From Clostridium tepidum (lineage in GTDB: Bacteria > Bacillota > Clostridia > Clostridiales > Clostridiaceae): DNA of 64,000 bases. The notes under the pieces were generated by a model. The model was not told where the DNA came from and searched no databases. It was given only the letters and a program-made list of their open reading frames with translations. Within the stretch, counting starts at the first letter, position 1; each line of letters begins with the position of its first letter. This document shows, in pieces, positions 1-8,816 of this stretch. Made by a program: the position numbers and the translations under genes. The DNA lies in contig NZ_MRAE01000003.1 of NCBI RefSeq assembly GCF_002008345.1, positions 97,954 through 161,953 of the forward strand, read 5' to 3'.

Positions 1-100
1 ATTTAATAAAAAGGTCAGAATTTTTTATTAAAAGTGTTAAAAATTATATATTGAAATTTAAATAATATTACTATATCATATGTTTACTAAAATGACTTGT

Positions 101-188
101 GAATATTCTTACAGAGTAATATATTTGATATAAGTTGATGTAATATAAGTGTTTTGTATCGTTGAGAATATTCTTATAGAGTAATATA
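101..188. repeat. Pair of ~24-bp direct repeats upstream of ssrA
   Basis: A block beginning GAATATTCTTA and ending GAGTAATATAT occurs at 101-124 and again at 165-188 with one difference. The copies lie about 64 bp apart in the AT-rich region before the tmRNA promoter. No protein-coding potential is visible in 1-400. Function is unknown. Confidence 0.5.
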
Positions 189-310
189 TCTAAAAAATAC
201 AAGAATATCAACCAATGTTATTGCCTTACACTTATTTATAATAAATAGCTAATAATGTTGATTTGCAATTGTATTTTGAAAGTATTTACAAATTTTACTG
301 ATAAGAGTAT

Positions 311-339
311 TTGACAATTGCATTTTCATATTGTAAACT
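311..339 (+). promoter_or_regulatory. Probable ssrA promoter
   Basis: A consensus -35 box TTGACA lies at 311-316. It is followed after 17 bp by TAAACT (334-339), which matches the -10 consensus at four of six positions. Transcription would start near 346, giving about 55 nt of precursor to be trimmed from the tmRNA 5' end. Confidence 0.6.
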
Positions 340-401
340 ATAAATACTAAAAACTTAATATGTAAATATCGTTGCAAAAACCCATATAATTTTTATAATA
401 T

Positions 402-756
402 GGGGGCGCAATGGTTTCGACGGGGGCAAGTTGCTCCTGGGAAGCGAGTCGAAGGAATCCTGCACCTGCGTTAAAAAACTGGGAACTTAAATATAATCGC
501 AAACGATAATTTTGCATTAGCTGCCTAATAGTTGCAGCTCGTCAGCCTAAGAGTCCCACGACTTAGGGCCTGGCGTCGACAGTGGGGAACCGCGCCTTAC
601 AAAGCTTTGAGTAAGGAACGGAATTAATGAAGCTACTAAATCTAAGAGCCTGTTTATCGGCGCTTAGAGGAGGGAATGTAAAAGGATAAACTGCACTCGG
701 AGATGCTCAGGGGTTGCTGCTTTCGGACAGGGGTTCGATTCCCCTCGCCTCCACCA
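402..756 (+). ncRNA. ssrA: tmRNA (transfer-messenger RNA)
   Basis: One-piece tmRNA that rescues stalled ribosomes with SmpB and tags the unfinished protein for proteolysis. The 5' end GGGGGCG pairs with CGCCTCC just before the encoded CCA (754-756), giving a tRNA-like acceptor stem, and the T arm GGGTTCGATTCCC is at 731-743. The tag reading frame starts at GCA 499 and reads ANDNFALAA before TAA at 526-528. Its A-L-A-A end is typical of clostridial tags. smpB would often lie just upstream, outside this window. Confidence 0.97.
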
Positions 757-761
757 ATGAC

Positions 762-793
762 AAACCCATCACAGTTTTGTGATGGGTTTTTTA
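762..793 (+). terminator. Intrinsic terminator of ssrA
   Basis: An 11-bp stem (AAACCCATCAC paired with GTGATGGGTTT) with a six-base loop is followed by a T run, six bases after the tmRNA CCA. The convergent gene that follows reads toward it. Confidence 0.9.
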
Positions 794-830
794 TGGGATT
801 AAATTTATATTTAAAAATAATTTAGTCATC

Positions 831-2147
831 TTAAATTAAATCATCTAAACCATTAATTGTAGTTTGTTCATCATTATTAATAGGAATAACAATACATTTT
901 TGACCATCTATTATTTGAGATTTTATTTGAGGTACTTTTTCAGGTTTTACTTGAAGTACAATATCATATTGAGAGGTAACATTATTTTGTAAATCTTCAT
1001 TATAATTATCTTCTAAAGTTGGCTCATTAACTTTAGAAGATAAGTTATCATCATTATTTACGGAAGAATTTTGTTCAATTTGTTCAAGTTTAGTTTGAAG
1101 AATTTCTACTTGTTTTTTTAGTTGTTCTTCTTTTTTTATTTGAGCATTTGCCTTAAGTGCCTTTGAATCAATTAGATTTTCCGCTAAAGGTAAGTCTTTA
1201 CCAAAGTTTTCTACGTAACATTTTTCAATTTTAGTAGTAGTTTCTTCGGGGACTCCGCTTTCTATTAAAAGGTTTTGTATATCTTTTTCTGTTAAAGTTA
1301 TAGGATCATCATCTTTATCATCATATATTTCCTTATATTCATCTATCATAGTATTTAAGTTCTCTTGTATTTCTATAAAAGTTTTTTCAGCTTTTTTTTC
1401 ATCGGTGTTAATAGAATTTTTAATAATTGTTTGGAAAGTTTCTTTTTGGATAGCAGCAGTTTGTTTTGCAAAGCAACCTAGAGCTTCTTCCATTAATTCA
1501 GGATGAGGATCTTTTGCATTTTTAGTGTAGTACATAATAGAATTAACATCTGAAGTACGATTAATGAAAGCAGGGAATACAAACCCCAAAGTTGGAGTAT
1601 TAACTACCCAATCTCTAATACGAGCTTTTATTTTATTTTCTTCTTCAAAGTATCTAAGACCAGGATCTGAAAGTGAAACAGGACATATTGCACATAGAAT
1701 ATATTCATATATTTCTTCAGATTCATCTATTTTAGCATTATCAGTAGTTTTAGTGATAACATCATAAGCATCATGAAAAACTAATATTAAAAAATTACCA
1801 GTGTAATCATAGCTATCTATTATAGAGTTGTAAAAATCCTCAAGTAAGACATCATCCTTTAGCTGGCTTTTTTTTAGCTTAATGAGAGAAAGTTGTTTTT
1901 CATTTTCAAGATTTTCATTAAGTGGAAAGTTAAGCTCTAAAATATTATTACCAATAGTTCCAGATAAGACTTTTTTAGCAATTTCTAAGTACTTAAAGTA
2001 TTCATCTTCCTCTAGATTTAAGAAGGATTCTCTAAATTTTAAAATAATATTTTTTTCACCATTAACATAGCAACCACATATTTTAGTGAAAGTGCAATAA
2101 TTTTTTTTAAAACGTTTTTTTAATTCCAGTATATCTTTTTTATTCAT
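831..2147 (-). CDS. DUF4317 family protein
   Basis: A 438-residue soluble protein of the DUF4317 family, widespread in Clostridia and of unknown function. The first ~290 residues carry the family pattern, including the stretch ICPVSLSDPGLRYF and the segment around MYYTKNAKDPHPELMEE. Residues ~330-400 are Lys/Glu/Gln/Asn-rich and probably coiled coil. The C-terminal ~40 residues form a separate conserved patch (QCIVIPI-like). The start at 2147 is supported by GAGGAG seven bases upstream. It is transcribed convergently with ssrA and looks monocistronic. No signal peptide or membrane segment is seen. Confidence 0.8.
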   Translation of the reverse strand: MNKKDILELKKRFKKNYCTFTKICGCYVNGEKNIILKFRESFLNLEEDEYFKYLEIAKKVLSGTIGNNILELNFPLNENLENEKQLSLIKLKKSQLKDDVLLEDFYNSIIDSYDYTGNFLILVFHDAYDVITKTTDNAKIDESEEIYEYILCAICPVSLSDPGLRYFEEENKIKARIRDWVVNTPTLGFVFPAFINRTSDVNSIMYYTKNAKDPHPELMEEALGCFAKQTAAIQKETFQTIIKNSINTDEKKAEKTFIEIQENLNTMIDEYKEIYDDKDDDPITLTEKDIQNLLIESGVPEETTTKIEKCYVENFGKDLPLAENLIDSKALKANAQIKKEEQLKKQVEILQTKLEQIEQNSSVNNDDNLSSKVNEPTLEDNYNEDLQNNVTSQYDIVLQVKPEKVPQIKSQIIDGQKCIVIPINNDEQTTINGLDDLI

Positions 2148-2251
2148 ATATAAACTCCTCAGTATAATCTTTTTTATTTATAGGTATTAAATAACATATT
2201 ATTAAGTATAGTATTTTTTTTATATTAATTCTAGTAGTTACTCTTTATAGT

Positions 2252-2280
2252 TTGACACAGATATTTATCTACTTTATAAT
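2252..2280 (+). promoter_or_regulatory. Consensus sigma-A promoter
   Basis: A perfect TTGACA (2252-2257) and a perfect TATAAT (2275-2280) are separated by 17 bp, about 40 bases before the start at 2322. It should be a strong vegetative promoter for the membrane protein that follows. Confidence 0.75.
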
Positions 2281-2321
2281 TTAATTGAATTATAAAAAGA
2301 ATTGAGGAAGCGAGAGTAAAT

Positions 2322-3389
2322 ATGATAAATGTTATTAAAACTGCGATTGTAACCATAATAATATCATTTATATCAGGATTACTATTAGATCGTTATAAAA
2401 ATTTAGCACCTAGAATATTATGTAAAATAGGAAAAGGTATACCTATAGATATAAGTAATAAAAAATTTAAGGCATATACAGTAACTGTTAGAAATATATC
2501 AAATAAAATAATTCATGATATAACTTTAAATGTACAAAGCCATCATAGCAATTTAAAAATTGCAGATGCTAAAATAACAAAGGGGTTAAAATTTGATTCT
2601 TCAACAGAAGATGATGTTTTAGATGTATTTATACCATTTTTAAGTAAAGATGATGAATTTTCAGTTACAGTATATGTAGATAATGAACATGGAGTATGCA
2701 AGGATCCTATTGTTGTAATTAGATCGCCTGAGAATTTCAAAGAAGTAAATTCTGAAGAAAAAACAGGTATATTATCAATATTTACCAATATACCTAAAAA
2801 TATAAAAGAGATAATTTCTGATATAACAAAAAAAGATAAAACAATATTTGATAAAAATAAAAAAATGATAATAATTGTTTCATCAGTTATTTTAGTTATG
2901 ATTGTTGGAGTTGTAGGAAAATTTTATATTAAAGATAAATCTAAAAGTACTAATACAAAAACTCCAAGTATAGAAACTAAGAGTTCAAAACAACCTAATG
3001 ATTCAAATGGATCAACTGGAGGAACAACTAGTGACACAAATGTTGAATCATCAACGAATAAAAAAAGTAAAAATAAAGATAAAAATTCATCAACTGATGG
3101 TACAAATAACGATGTAGATAAAAAAACATCAACCGGTGGAACAAATAGTAATACAAATAGCAAACCATCAACAAACGATACAAATGGAAATAAAAAGCCA
3201 TCAACTGGAAATAAAGATGAAGAATCATCAATCAATAAAGAATCAACGCATGAACAAAGTAATCAAGATTCCTCAACTAGTGGAATAACTAATGATGGAG
3301 ATAAAAATCCGCCAACTAGTGGAGGAACAACTGGAAATAAAGATGAAAAAATTTCTACTGGTGGACAAAGTGGAAATACAGATAACTAA
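2322..3389 (+). CDS. Membrane protein with Ser/Thr/Asn/Gly-rich repetitive tail
   Basis: No family is recognised with confidence. The 355-residue protein starts with a membrane segment (residues ~6-23). A ~130-residue domain follows whose alternating hydrophobic pattern (YTVTVRNISNKIIHDITLNV, then DEFSVTVYVDN) suggests an immunoglobulin-like beta-sandwich. A second membrane segment lies at ~185-205, and the last ~145 residues are low-complexity repeats of the SSTGGTNN type. By the positive-inside rule the beta domain would be cytoplasmic and the hydrophilic tail outside. A GAGGAAGCGAG-like ribosome site and a consensus promoter precede it. A role at the cell surface is inference. Confidence 0.6.
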   Translation: MINVIKTAIVTIIISFISGLLLDRYKNLAPRILCKIGKGIPIDISNKKFKAYTVTVRNISNKIIHDITLNVQSHHSNLKIADAKITKGLKFDSSTEDDVLDVFIPFLSKDDEFSVTVYVDNEHGVCKDPIVVIRSPENFKEVNSEEKTGILSIFTNIPKNIKEIISDITKKDKTIFDKNKKMIIIVSSVILVMIVGVVGKFYIKDKSKSTNTKTPSIETKSSKQPNDSNGSTGGTTSDTNVESSTNKKSKNKDKNSSTDGTNNDVDKKTSTGGTNSNTNSKPSTNDTNGNKKPSTGNKDEESSINKESTHEQSNQDSSTSGITNDGDKNPPTSGGTTGNKDEKISTGGQSGNTDN

Positions 3390-3416
3390 TTCATATAATA
3401 TTTAATAGTGTGTATT

Positions 3417-3527
3417 TTTAAAGAGTTGTGGTATTAAGAATTTATATATAATATATTGTTTTAAAAATTTAAAGTTAACACAATATATTCTATAATTTAT
3501 TCTTAATGCAATAGCTCTTTTTTATTT
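3417..3527. repeat. Long imperfect palindrome downstream of the membrane protein
   Basis: AAGAG...TATTAAGAA...ATATATTG on the left mirrors CAATATAT...TTCTTAAT...CTCTTT on the right around a centre near 3470. It ends in a T run, so the transcript could form a long hairpin terminator. Some mismatches interrupt the stem. Confidence 0.5.
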
Positions 3528-3588
3528 GTAAAACTTCCAGTTATAATTCTAGGGAATTATGGTATCATCTAATTATATGGAGAGAATT

Positions 3589-3626
3589 ACCCTTTAAGGA
3601 TTATATAAAAATTTAAAGGGTTTAAA
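3589..3626. repeat. Inverted repeat upstream of the lysine leader
   Basis: ACCCTTTAA (3589-3597) pairs with TTAAAGGGT (3613-3621), followed by an A/T-rich tract. It may be a second weak terminator that isolates the lysP transcript. Confidence 0.4.
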
Positions 3627-3633
3627 AAATTTA

Positions 3634-3662
3634 TTTACATATTTTAAAATATGGTGTATATT
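3634..3662 (+). promoter_or_regulatory. Probable promoter of the lysP leader
   Basis: TTTACA (3634-3639) and TATATT (3657-3662) are spaced 17 bp apart, placing transcription start near 3669, just before the lysine aptamer. Confidence 0.55.
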
Positions 3663-3671
3663 AAATAATCA

Positions 3672-3855
3672 TAAGTGAATAACTGAGGTAGAGGTGCGAA
3701 TTTTAAGAGTAAAACTGTGGAGGTAAGCACTGTGAAGCAGTTTGAAAGGAATTTTCGCCGAAGCATACAACTAATGCTTTAATGTTGTATTGCTGGTTTT
3801 GTATAAAATATATGCAAGACTGTCACATAAATAATTTGTGGAGAGCTATCATTTG
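3672..3855 (+). ncRNA. Lysine riboswitch (L box)
   Basis: The leader contains the L-box signature GAGGTAGAGGTGCGA at 3684-3698. Further down are the conserved GGAGGTAAGC, GTGAAGCAG...GAAAGGA and CGCCGAAGC elements, then GACTGTCAC (3818-3826) and GGAGAGCTATC closing the aptamer. Lysine binding is known to favour a downstream terminator. Here a strong hairpin sits at 3899-3930, before a lysine permease gene, so lysine should switch the permease off. Confidence 0.93.
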
Positions 3856-3898
3856 TTGTGGAATTAATATGTATTGAGTACATATAAATACATGATTC

Positions 3899-3930
3899 AA
3901 TATCCTAAGATAGTCTTAGGATATTTTTTA
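3899..3930 (+). terminator. Riboswitch-controlled terminator of lysP
   Basis: A 12-bp stem AATATCCTAAGA / TCTTAGGATATT with a three-base loop is followed by TTTTTTA. It lies between the lysine aptamer and the permease start and is the expression platform. Confidence 0.88.
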
Positions 3931-3985
3931 TACTCTTCTTTGGTTAATTCGCTTATCGGAAAATAAAACCGATAAGGAGGAAAAA

Positions 3986-5449
3986 ATGAGTAATACAAAA
4001 GAAAAAAATTCTAATTCAAATAATCTTAAAAGAAGCTTACGAGCAAGACATCTTAATATGATTGCTATGGGTGGAGCTATAGGAACAGGAATATTTTTAG
4101 CACTTGGTGCAACAATAGAACAAGCAGGACCTGGAGGTGCACTAGTTGCTTATGCTTGTATAGGAGTTATGGTATATTTTTTAATGACAAGTTTGGGAGA
4201 AATGGCTACGTTTATGCCTGTATCAGGCTCTTTTGAAACTTATGCTTCAAAATTTGTTGATCCTGCATTTGGTTTCGCACTTGGATGGAACTACTGGTAT
4301 AATTGGGCTATTACAGTTGCCGCTGAAATGGTTGCTGGTGCATTAATTATGAGGTTTTGGTTCCCTAATGTTTCTGCTATTGTTTGGAGTGTTTTATTTC
4401 TTGTATTAATAGTTAGCCTTAATTTACTATCTGCAAAAGCTTATGGAGAATCAGAATATTTGTTTGCAGGTGTTAAAGTAGTTACTGTTATTGTCTTTTT
4501 ATTAATAGGCATTGCTACTATTTTAGGAATATTAGGTGGACATGAGATAGGACTTAAGAATTTTACTATTAAAGATGCGCCTTTTGTTGGAGGAGTAAAA
4601 TCTATTTTTATGGTGTTTTTAATTGCAGGTTTTTCTTTTCAAGGTACAGAGCTTGTTGGTATAGCTGCTGGTGAAAGTGAAAATCCTGAGAAAACTATTC
4701 CTAAAGCAATAAACACAATATTTTGGAGAATTATAATTTTTTATCTAGGAACAATATTTGTTGTAAGTGCTATAATACCTTATACAGAGGCTGGAGTTAA
4801 TACAAGTCCATTTACATTAGTATTTGAAAGAGCTGGTATTGCAGCAGCTGCATCACTAATGAATGTAGTTATTTTAACTTCAGTAATATCTTGTGGAAAT
4901 TCAGGTATGTATGCTTCAAGTAGAATGCTTTATGCAATGGCTAAAGAAGGAAAAGCGCCTAACTTTCTTGGTAAAGTTAATTCAAGAGGAGTTCCAGTAA
5001 ATGCATTAATATTAACTACTTTAGTAGCATCAGCTTGCTTTTTAACTGGTCTTTATGCAGAAACTACTGTCTATGTATGGTTAGTTGCAGCCTCAGGACT
5101 TGCAGGATTTATTGCTTGGGCTGGTATAGCATTGTGTCATTATCGTTTTCGTAAAGCATATGTTGCTCAAGGACGTGATTTAAATAAACTTGTTTATAAA
5201 GCAAAGTTATTCCCATTTGGACCAATAATAGCTTTAATATTATGTATAGTTGTTATTTTAGGACAAGGTATCAGTTACTTTGAAGCTGCTAAAATTGATT
5301 GGAGTGGAATAATAGCATCTTATATAGGATTGCCAATATTCTTTGTTTTATGGTTTGCATATAAAAAGAAGCATAGAACAAAAGTTATTAATTTACAGGA
5401 GATAAGTTTTGATGTAGAGGATACCCATTCTAAGACAGAAGTTGCCTAA
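3986..5449 (+). CDS. lysP: Lysine-specific amino-acid permease (APC superfamily)
   Basis: A 487-residue, 12-segment membrane transporter of the amino acid-polyamine-organocation superfamily that imports lysine. The N-terminal sequence RHLNMIAMGGAIGTGIF and the segments ATIEQAGPGGALVAY, FLMTSLGEMATFMPVSGSF and FALGWNYWYNWA are near-identical to LysP-type permeases. AAGGAGG lies seven bases before the ATG. The lysine riboswitch and its terminator directly upstream support the substrate independently. The gene appears monocistronic and is followed by a long hairpin repeat that likely ends the transcript. Confidence 0.92.
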   Translation: MSNTKEKNSNSNNLKRSLRARHLNMIAMGGAIGTGIFLALGATIEQAGPGGALVAYACIGVMVYFLMTSLGEMATFMPVSGSFETYASKFVDPAFGFALGWNYWYNWAITVAAEMVAGALIMRFWFPNVSAIVWSVLFLVLIVSLNLLSAKAYGESEYLFAGVKVVTVIVFLLIGIATILGILGGHEIGLKNFTIKDAPFVGGVKSIFMVFLIAGFSFQGTELVGIAAGESENPEKTIPKAINTIFWRIIIFYLGTIFVVSAIIPYTEAGVNTSPFTLVFERAGIAAAASLMNVVILTSVISCGNSGMYASSRMLYAMAKEGKAPNFLGKVNSRGVPVNALILTTLVASACFLTGLYAETTVYVWLVAASGLAGFIAWAGIALCHYRFRKAYVAQGRDLNKLVYKAKLFPFGPIIALILCIVVILGQGISYFEAAKIDWSGIIASYIGLPIFFVLWFAYKKKHRTKVINLQEISFDVEDTHSKTEVA

Positions 5450-5459
5450 GATAAACAGG

Positions 5460-5660
5460 GTGAGGATGTCTCAAAATAGATTTAATTTTAAAACGTAAAT
5501 ATAAATAATATATTCAGGAAGCAATTTATTTTACTAAGTAGTTCTTAATTCCCTCAAATTAAGAACTACTAAAGTTCACTCACATATTCATTATATGTAT
5601 TATTATATTTACTATATTAAAATTAAGGCTATTTTTATTTGAGAATACCTCACTTTTTTG
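5460..5660. repeat. MITE-like long inverted-repeat element, copy 1
   Basis: GTGAGGATGTCTCAAAATAG at the left end is mirrored by CTATTTTTATTTGAGAATACC and TCAC at the right end (to 5653). Inside are the paired arms TAATTTTAA / TTAAAATTA and a second hairpin, AGTAGTTCTTAA paired with TTAAGAACTACT. Related elements lie at 13225-13325, 28983-29152 and 45451-45596. The copy follows lysP and ends in a T run, so it probably also acts as its terminator. No coding capacity. Confidence 0.7.
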
Positions 5661-5679
5661 TTTGTTAAATAATATTAAC

Positions 5680-6033
5680 TTATCCTAAAAAAGCTCCACT
5701 TTTAACAGTAAAAATATTGCATTCATAATTTATTTGTATTTTATTTAAATTGCTAATATCAATAATTAAAGCATCGTTAGCTATTGGAAAACCTTCATAA
5801 TTATGCCCTCCCACAACGAATTCTTATTTTAAAATTATTTTTTCTAGCAAACAATATGGCTTCTTTTAAATCTTCATAAGTTTTACAATATTTTATGCCA
5901 GCTGGCTATTTATCAATGGCTCTATTCCAGATTTGTTTAGCATCATCATAATAATTACTTATAGGAGTAATTACTTTGATTAATTTTATCACCAGTTTTA
6001 AAAATAGTTTTTAATTTATCTTGTAAAGACAGT
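5680..6033 (-). pseudogene. Remnant of a BBE-type FAD-binding oxidoreductase
   Basis: Minus-strand translation pieced across frames gives an N-terminal fragment of a berberine-bridge-like FAD oxidase. VITPISNYYDDAKQIWNRAI is followed by an in-frame stop, then YCKTYEDLKEAILFARKNN, a frameshift, and GGHNYEGFPIANDALIIDIS. It ends at a stop at 5680-5682 after about 115 residues, whereas the family is usually 440-500 residues. The GGHNYEG segment is the FAD-attachment region. At least two frameshifts and one nonsense codon show it is dead. Its 3' end abuts the MITE-like repeat at 5460-5660, which may have truncated it. Confidence 0.7.
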
Positions 6034-6154
6034 AGTAAAAAGGTGACAAAAATATAGATTATAACATTTTGGTAGATTTTATTATTATAATATATTGTAA
6101 TAAATATTAAGTATTATAAAATTAATATATAGAGATTTAAAGGTTGTGATAAGT

Positions 6155-6850
6155 TTGTACAGTATTATGATTATAGAAGATGACACTAAAATGGCTAAAC
6201 TTATAGAAAATCATTTAGAGCGATATGGATATAAAACATTTTTAATTAAAGATTTTTCAAAAGTAAAAGACGAAGTTTTAGAATGTAGGCCAGATCTCAT
6301 CTTAATGGATATAAATCTTCCTTTTTTTGATGGGTTTTATTGGTGTAGTAATATAAGAAATTACTCCAAAGTACCTATAATATTTATATCAGCTAGGGAT
6401 TCAGATATGGATCAGGTTATGGCTATAGAGAATGGTGGAGATGATTTTATAACAAAACCATTTTCTTATTATGTATTATTAGCAAAGATAAAAGGTGTAT
6501 TAAGAAGAGTATATGGTAGTTATGCTAAAAATGATTCGGATTTTTTAAAGATTGGTGATTTAATATTATATACAAGTAAGAATCTATTAGAATTTAAAGG
6601 TAGAAAAACGGAACTTAGCAAAAATGAATTGGCTCTTTTGTTATATCTACTTAAAAACATAAATAAGATTATTTCAAGAGATACTCTGCTAGAAATTCTT
6701 TGGAGTGATACAGATTTTATTGATGACAATACTCTTTCTGTTAATGTTACAAGACTCAGAAAAAGGTTAGAAGAGGTAGGTATTAATGATGCTATAGAAA
6801 CAAAACGAGGGCAAGGGTATATGCTTATTAATAATTGGAAAAGTGAATAA
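6155..6850 (+). CDS. OmpR-family response regulator of a Bce-type module
   Basis: A 231-residue response regulator. The receiver domain (residues 1-115) has the acidic pocket EDD, the phospho-acceptor Asp52 in LILMDINLPFFDG, and a conserved Lys in TKPF. A winged-helix DNA-binding domain fills the C-terminal half (NTRL-like NVTRLRKRLEE, ending RGQGYML). I chose TTG 6155 because AAAGG (6139-6143) is 11 bases upstream. The alternative GTG at 6146 sits almost on top of that site. The kinase starts 12 bases after the stop, and an ABC ATPase and permease follow, so it is the BceR/VirR-like regulator of a peptide-antibiotic detoxification module. Confidence 0.87.
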   Translation: MYSIMIIEDDTKMAKLIENHLERYGYKTFLIKDFSKVKDEVLECRPDLILMDINLPFFDGFYWCSNIRNYSKVPIIFISARDSDMDQVMAIENGGDDFITKPFSYYVLLAKIKGVLRRVYGSYAKNDSDFLKIGDLILYTSKNLLEFKGRKTELSKNELALLLYLLKNINKIISRDTLLEILWSDTDFIDDNTLSVNVTRLRKRLEEVGINDAIETKRGQGYMLINNWKSE

Positions 6851-6862
6851 TAGGGGAATAAA

Positions 6863-7912
6863 ATGAGATTTATAGATTTCTTAAAAGATAGATTGTCTTA
6901 TATAATAATATATTTTATAAGCATATCCTTGGTTATTTTAACAATGTATTTGACATTATTTATGAAAGTAATGGATTTCCCTATAGCAAATGTATTGTAT
7001 GCATATCTTGTTTCTATAGTAATACTTATTATATTTTTATTATATGAATATTTAAAAATGAATAAGTTTTATAATCAACTTTATAGGGCGTTAAATTCTG
7101 AAGATATTATAGAGGAAATTTTAAATATAGATGAAGTTAAGACTATGGAACAAAAACTTTTAAAAAAACTATTAAAAAAATTACATAAGTCCTATGAAGG
7201 AAAGGTTTATAAATATAAAGAGGTTCAAAAACACTACTCAAATTTTATAAATCAGTGGGTACACCAAATGAAGACAGCTGTATCTGTAATAAACTTAATA
7301 TTAGAAGAAGAAAATACAGCTGAACTTAAAGAGGTTTTTGATAGCATTGGTGAAGAAAATGAAAAAATATCACAGGGGCTTAATATAATGCTTTATAATG
7401 CAAGAATAAATGAATTTAATCATGATTTTAATGTGGAAGGTATAGATATATTATTAATTTTAAGACAAGTGATAAATGATAATAAAAAATTACTTATTAA
7501 GCATAAGATATTTCCTAAAATAACAGGAGAAACTGCAATTGTTCAAACAGACAAAAAGTGGATGTATTTTGTTATAAATCAAATTGTTATTAATGCAATA
7601 AAATATATTGTTGCAGCAGAAAGAGAAAAAAAGATTATAGAATTTAAAATAGAAAAAGATACTGGAAAAATAACTGTAAGTATTCAAGACAACGGTATTA
7701 GTATACCAAAAGAAGATTTAGGTAGAGTATTTAATGCGTTCTTTACAGGTAAAAATGGTAGAAAAACTGCTGAATCTACAGGTATGGGGATGTATTTATC
7801 AAAACGTATTTGTAATGAACTTGGAAATGAATTATATGTTGAATCAGAAGAAGGAAAAGGAACAACATTTTATATAGTTTTCTATAAGGGCAAAAATATA
7901 TTTAAATTATAA
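6863..7912 (+). CDS. BceS-like intramembrane-sensing histidine kinase
   Basis: A 349-residue kinase with two closely spaced membrane segments (~12-34 and 42-61) and almost no extracellular loop. This is the hallmark of intramembrane-sensing kinases that read the flux state of a BceAB transporter. The phospho-acceptor is His134 in the atypical H box WVHQMKTAVS. The ATPase domain has the N box (NQIVINAIKYI), a G1 box reading DNGISIP rather than DNGIGIP, and TGMGMYL as the G2 box. It partners the regulator 12 bases upstream. Ligands of such systems are bacitracin-, lantibiotic- or defensin-like peptides; the specific ligand cannot be read from sequence. Confidence 0.87.
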   Translation: MRFIDFLKDRLSYIIIYFISISLVILTMYLTLFMKVMDFPIANVLYAYLVSIVILIIFLLYEYLKMNKFYNQLYRALNSEDIIEEILNIDEVKTMEQKLLKKLLKKLHKSYEGKVYKYKEVQKHYSNFINQWVHQMKTAVSVINLILEEENTAELKEVFDSIGEENEKISQGLNIMLYNARINEFNHDFNVEGIDILLILRQVINDNKKLLIKHKIFPKITGETAIVQTDKKWMYFVINQIVINAIKYIVAAEREKKIIEFKIEKDTGKITVSIQDNGISIPKEDLGRVFNAFFTGKNGRKTAESTGMGMYLSKRICNELGNELYVESEEGKGTTFYIVFYKGKNIFKL

Positions 7913-7947
7913 CCTTTCAAAATTGTAATGTTGATATCCAAAATGAA

Positions 7948-7983
7948 AGAGAAATCGATACAAAGATTTCTCTATTTTTTTTA
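7948..7983 (+). terminator. Terminator between the two-component genes and the ABC genes
   Basis: AGAGAAATC (7948-7956) pairs with GATTTCTCT (7965-7973), followed by ATTTTTTTT. It separates the regulatory pair from the transporter pair and implies that the transporter has its own promoter, probably the regulator's target, in 7985-8030. Confidence 0.8.
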
Positions 7984-8032
7984 TAATAAAGTTACAGTCG
8001 TTAAAGAAAATAGGAAGTAGGAGGTTTTTATT

Positions 8033-8803
8033 ATGTCAATTTTAAAAGTCGATAATATAACAAAAATATATGGTGGAAAAAAAGGCGGAATGAAATTTAA
8101 AGCACTAGATAAATTTAGTTTAGAAATCGAGAAAGGAGAATTTGTTGGGGTAATGGGGCCTTCAGGTAGTGGTAAAACCACATTATTAAATATAATGGCA
8201 ACTATAGATACTCCTTCCTCAGGAGAACTTTTTATAAATGGTACAAATCCTACAAAATTAGATGAGAAAAATATTGCTCTGTTTAGAAGAAAAGAATTAG
8301 GTTTTATATTTCAAGATTTTAATCTTTTAGACTCTTTATCTATTAAGGAAAATATAATATTACCCCTTGTATTAGAAAAGGTTAAGGTGAGGGAACTAGA
8401 AAAGAGATTAGAAGACATTGCAAATCTTTTAAATATTAAAGATATTTTAAATAAAAAACCTTATGAAATTTCAGGAGGACAGCAGCAAAGAGCAGCCTGT
8501 GCTAGAGCACTTATTCATAATCCTTCTATAATTTTGGCGGATGAACCTACAGGAAATCTTGATTCTAAAGCATCTCAGGATGTCATGGAAACTTTAACAA
8601 ATTTAAATACTAAAAAGGAAGCTACCATAATGATGGTTACTCATGATCCTTTTTCTGCAAGTTTTTGCAAAAGAATAATTATGATTAAGGATGGAAAGTA
8701 TTTTTTAGAAATTGTGAATGGTGGAAATAGACAAGCGTTTTTTAAAGAAATTATGGATTCTCTTTCGCTTTTAGGAAGTAGATCAAATAATTACGTATTG
8801 TAG
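8033..8803 (+). CDS. ABC transporter ATP-binding protein (BceA-like)
   Basis: A 256-residue ABC ATPase of the MacB/BceA type. Walker A is GPSGSGKTT (residues 42-50), the Q-loop region is FIFQDFNLL, the signature is ISGGQQQR (~146-153), and Walker B is IILADEP (~166-172) followed by the D-loop and the H-loop His in MMVTHDP. It energises the permease 13 bases downstream. In BceAB systems the pair frees membrane targets from peptide antibiotics and doubles as the sensor for the kinase. The ATG is preceded by TAGGAGG. Confidence 0.9.
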   Translation: MSILKVDNITKIYGGKKGGMKFKALDKFSLEIEKGEFVGVMGPSGSGKTTLLNIMATIDTPSSGELFINGTNPTKLDEKNIALFRRKELGFIFQDFNLLDSLSIKENIILPLVLEKVKVRELEKRLEDIANLLNIKDILNKKPYEISGGQQQRAACARALIHNPSIILADEPTGNLDSKASQDVMETLTNLNTKKEATIMMVTHDPFSASFCKRIIMIKDGKYFLEIVNGGNRQAFFKEIMDSLSLLGSRSNNYVL

Positions 8804-8816
8804 GAGGAGGATTAAA

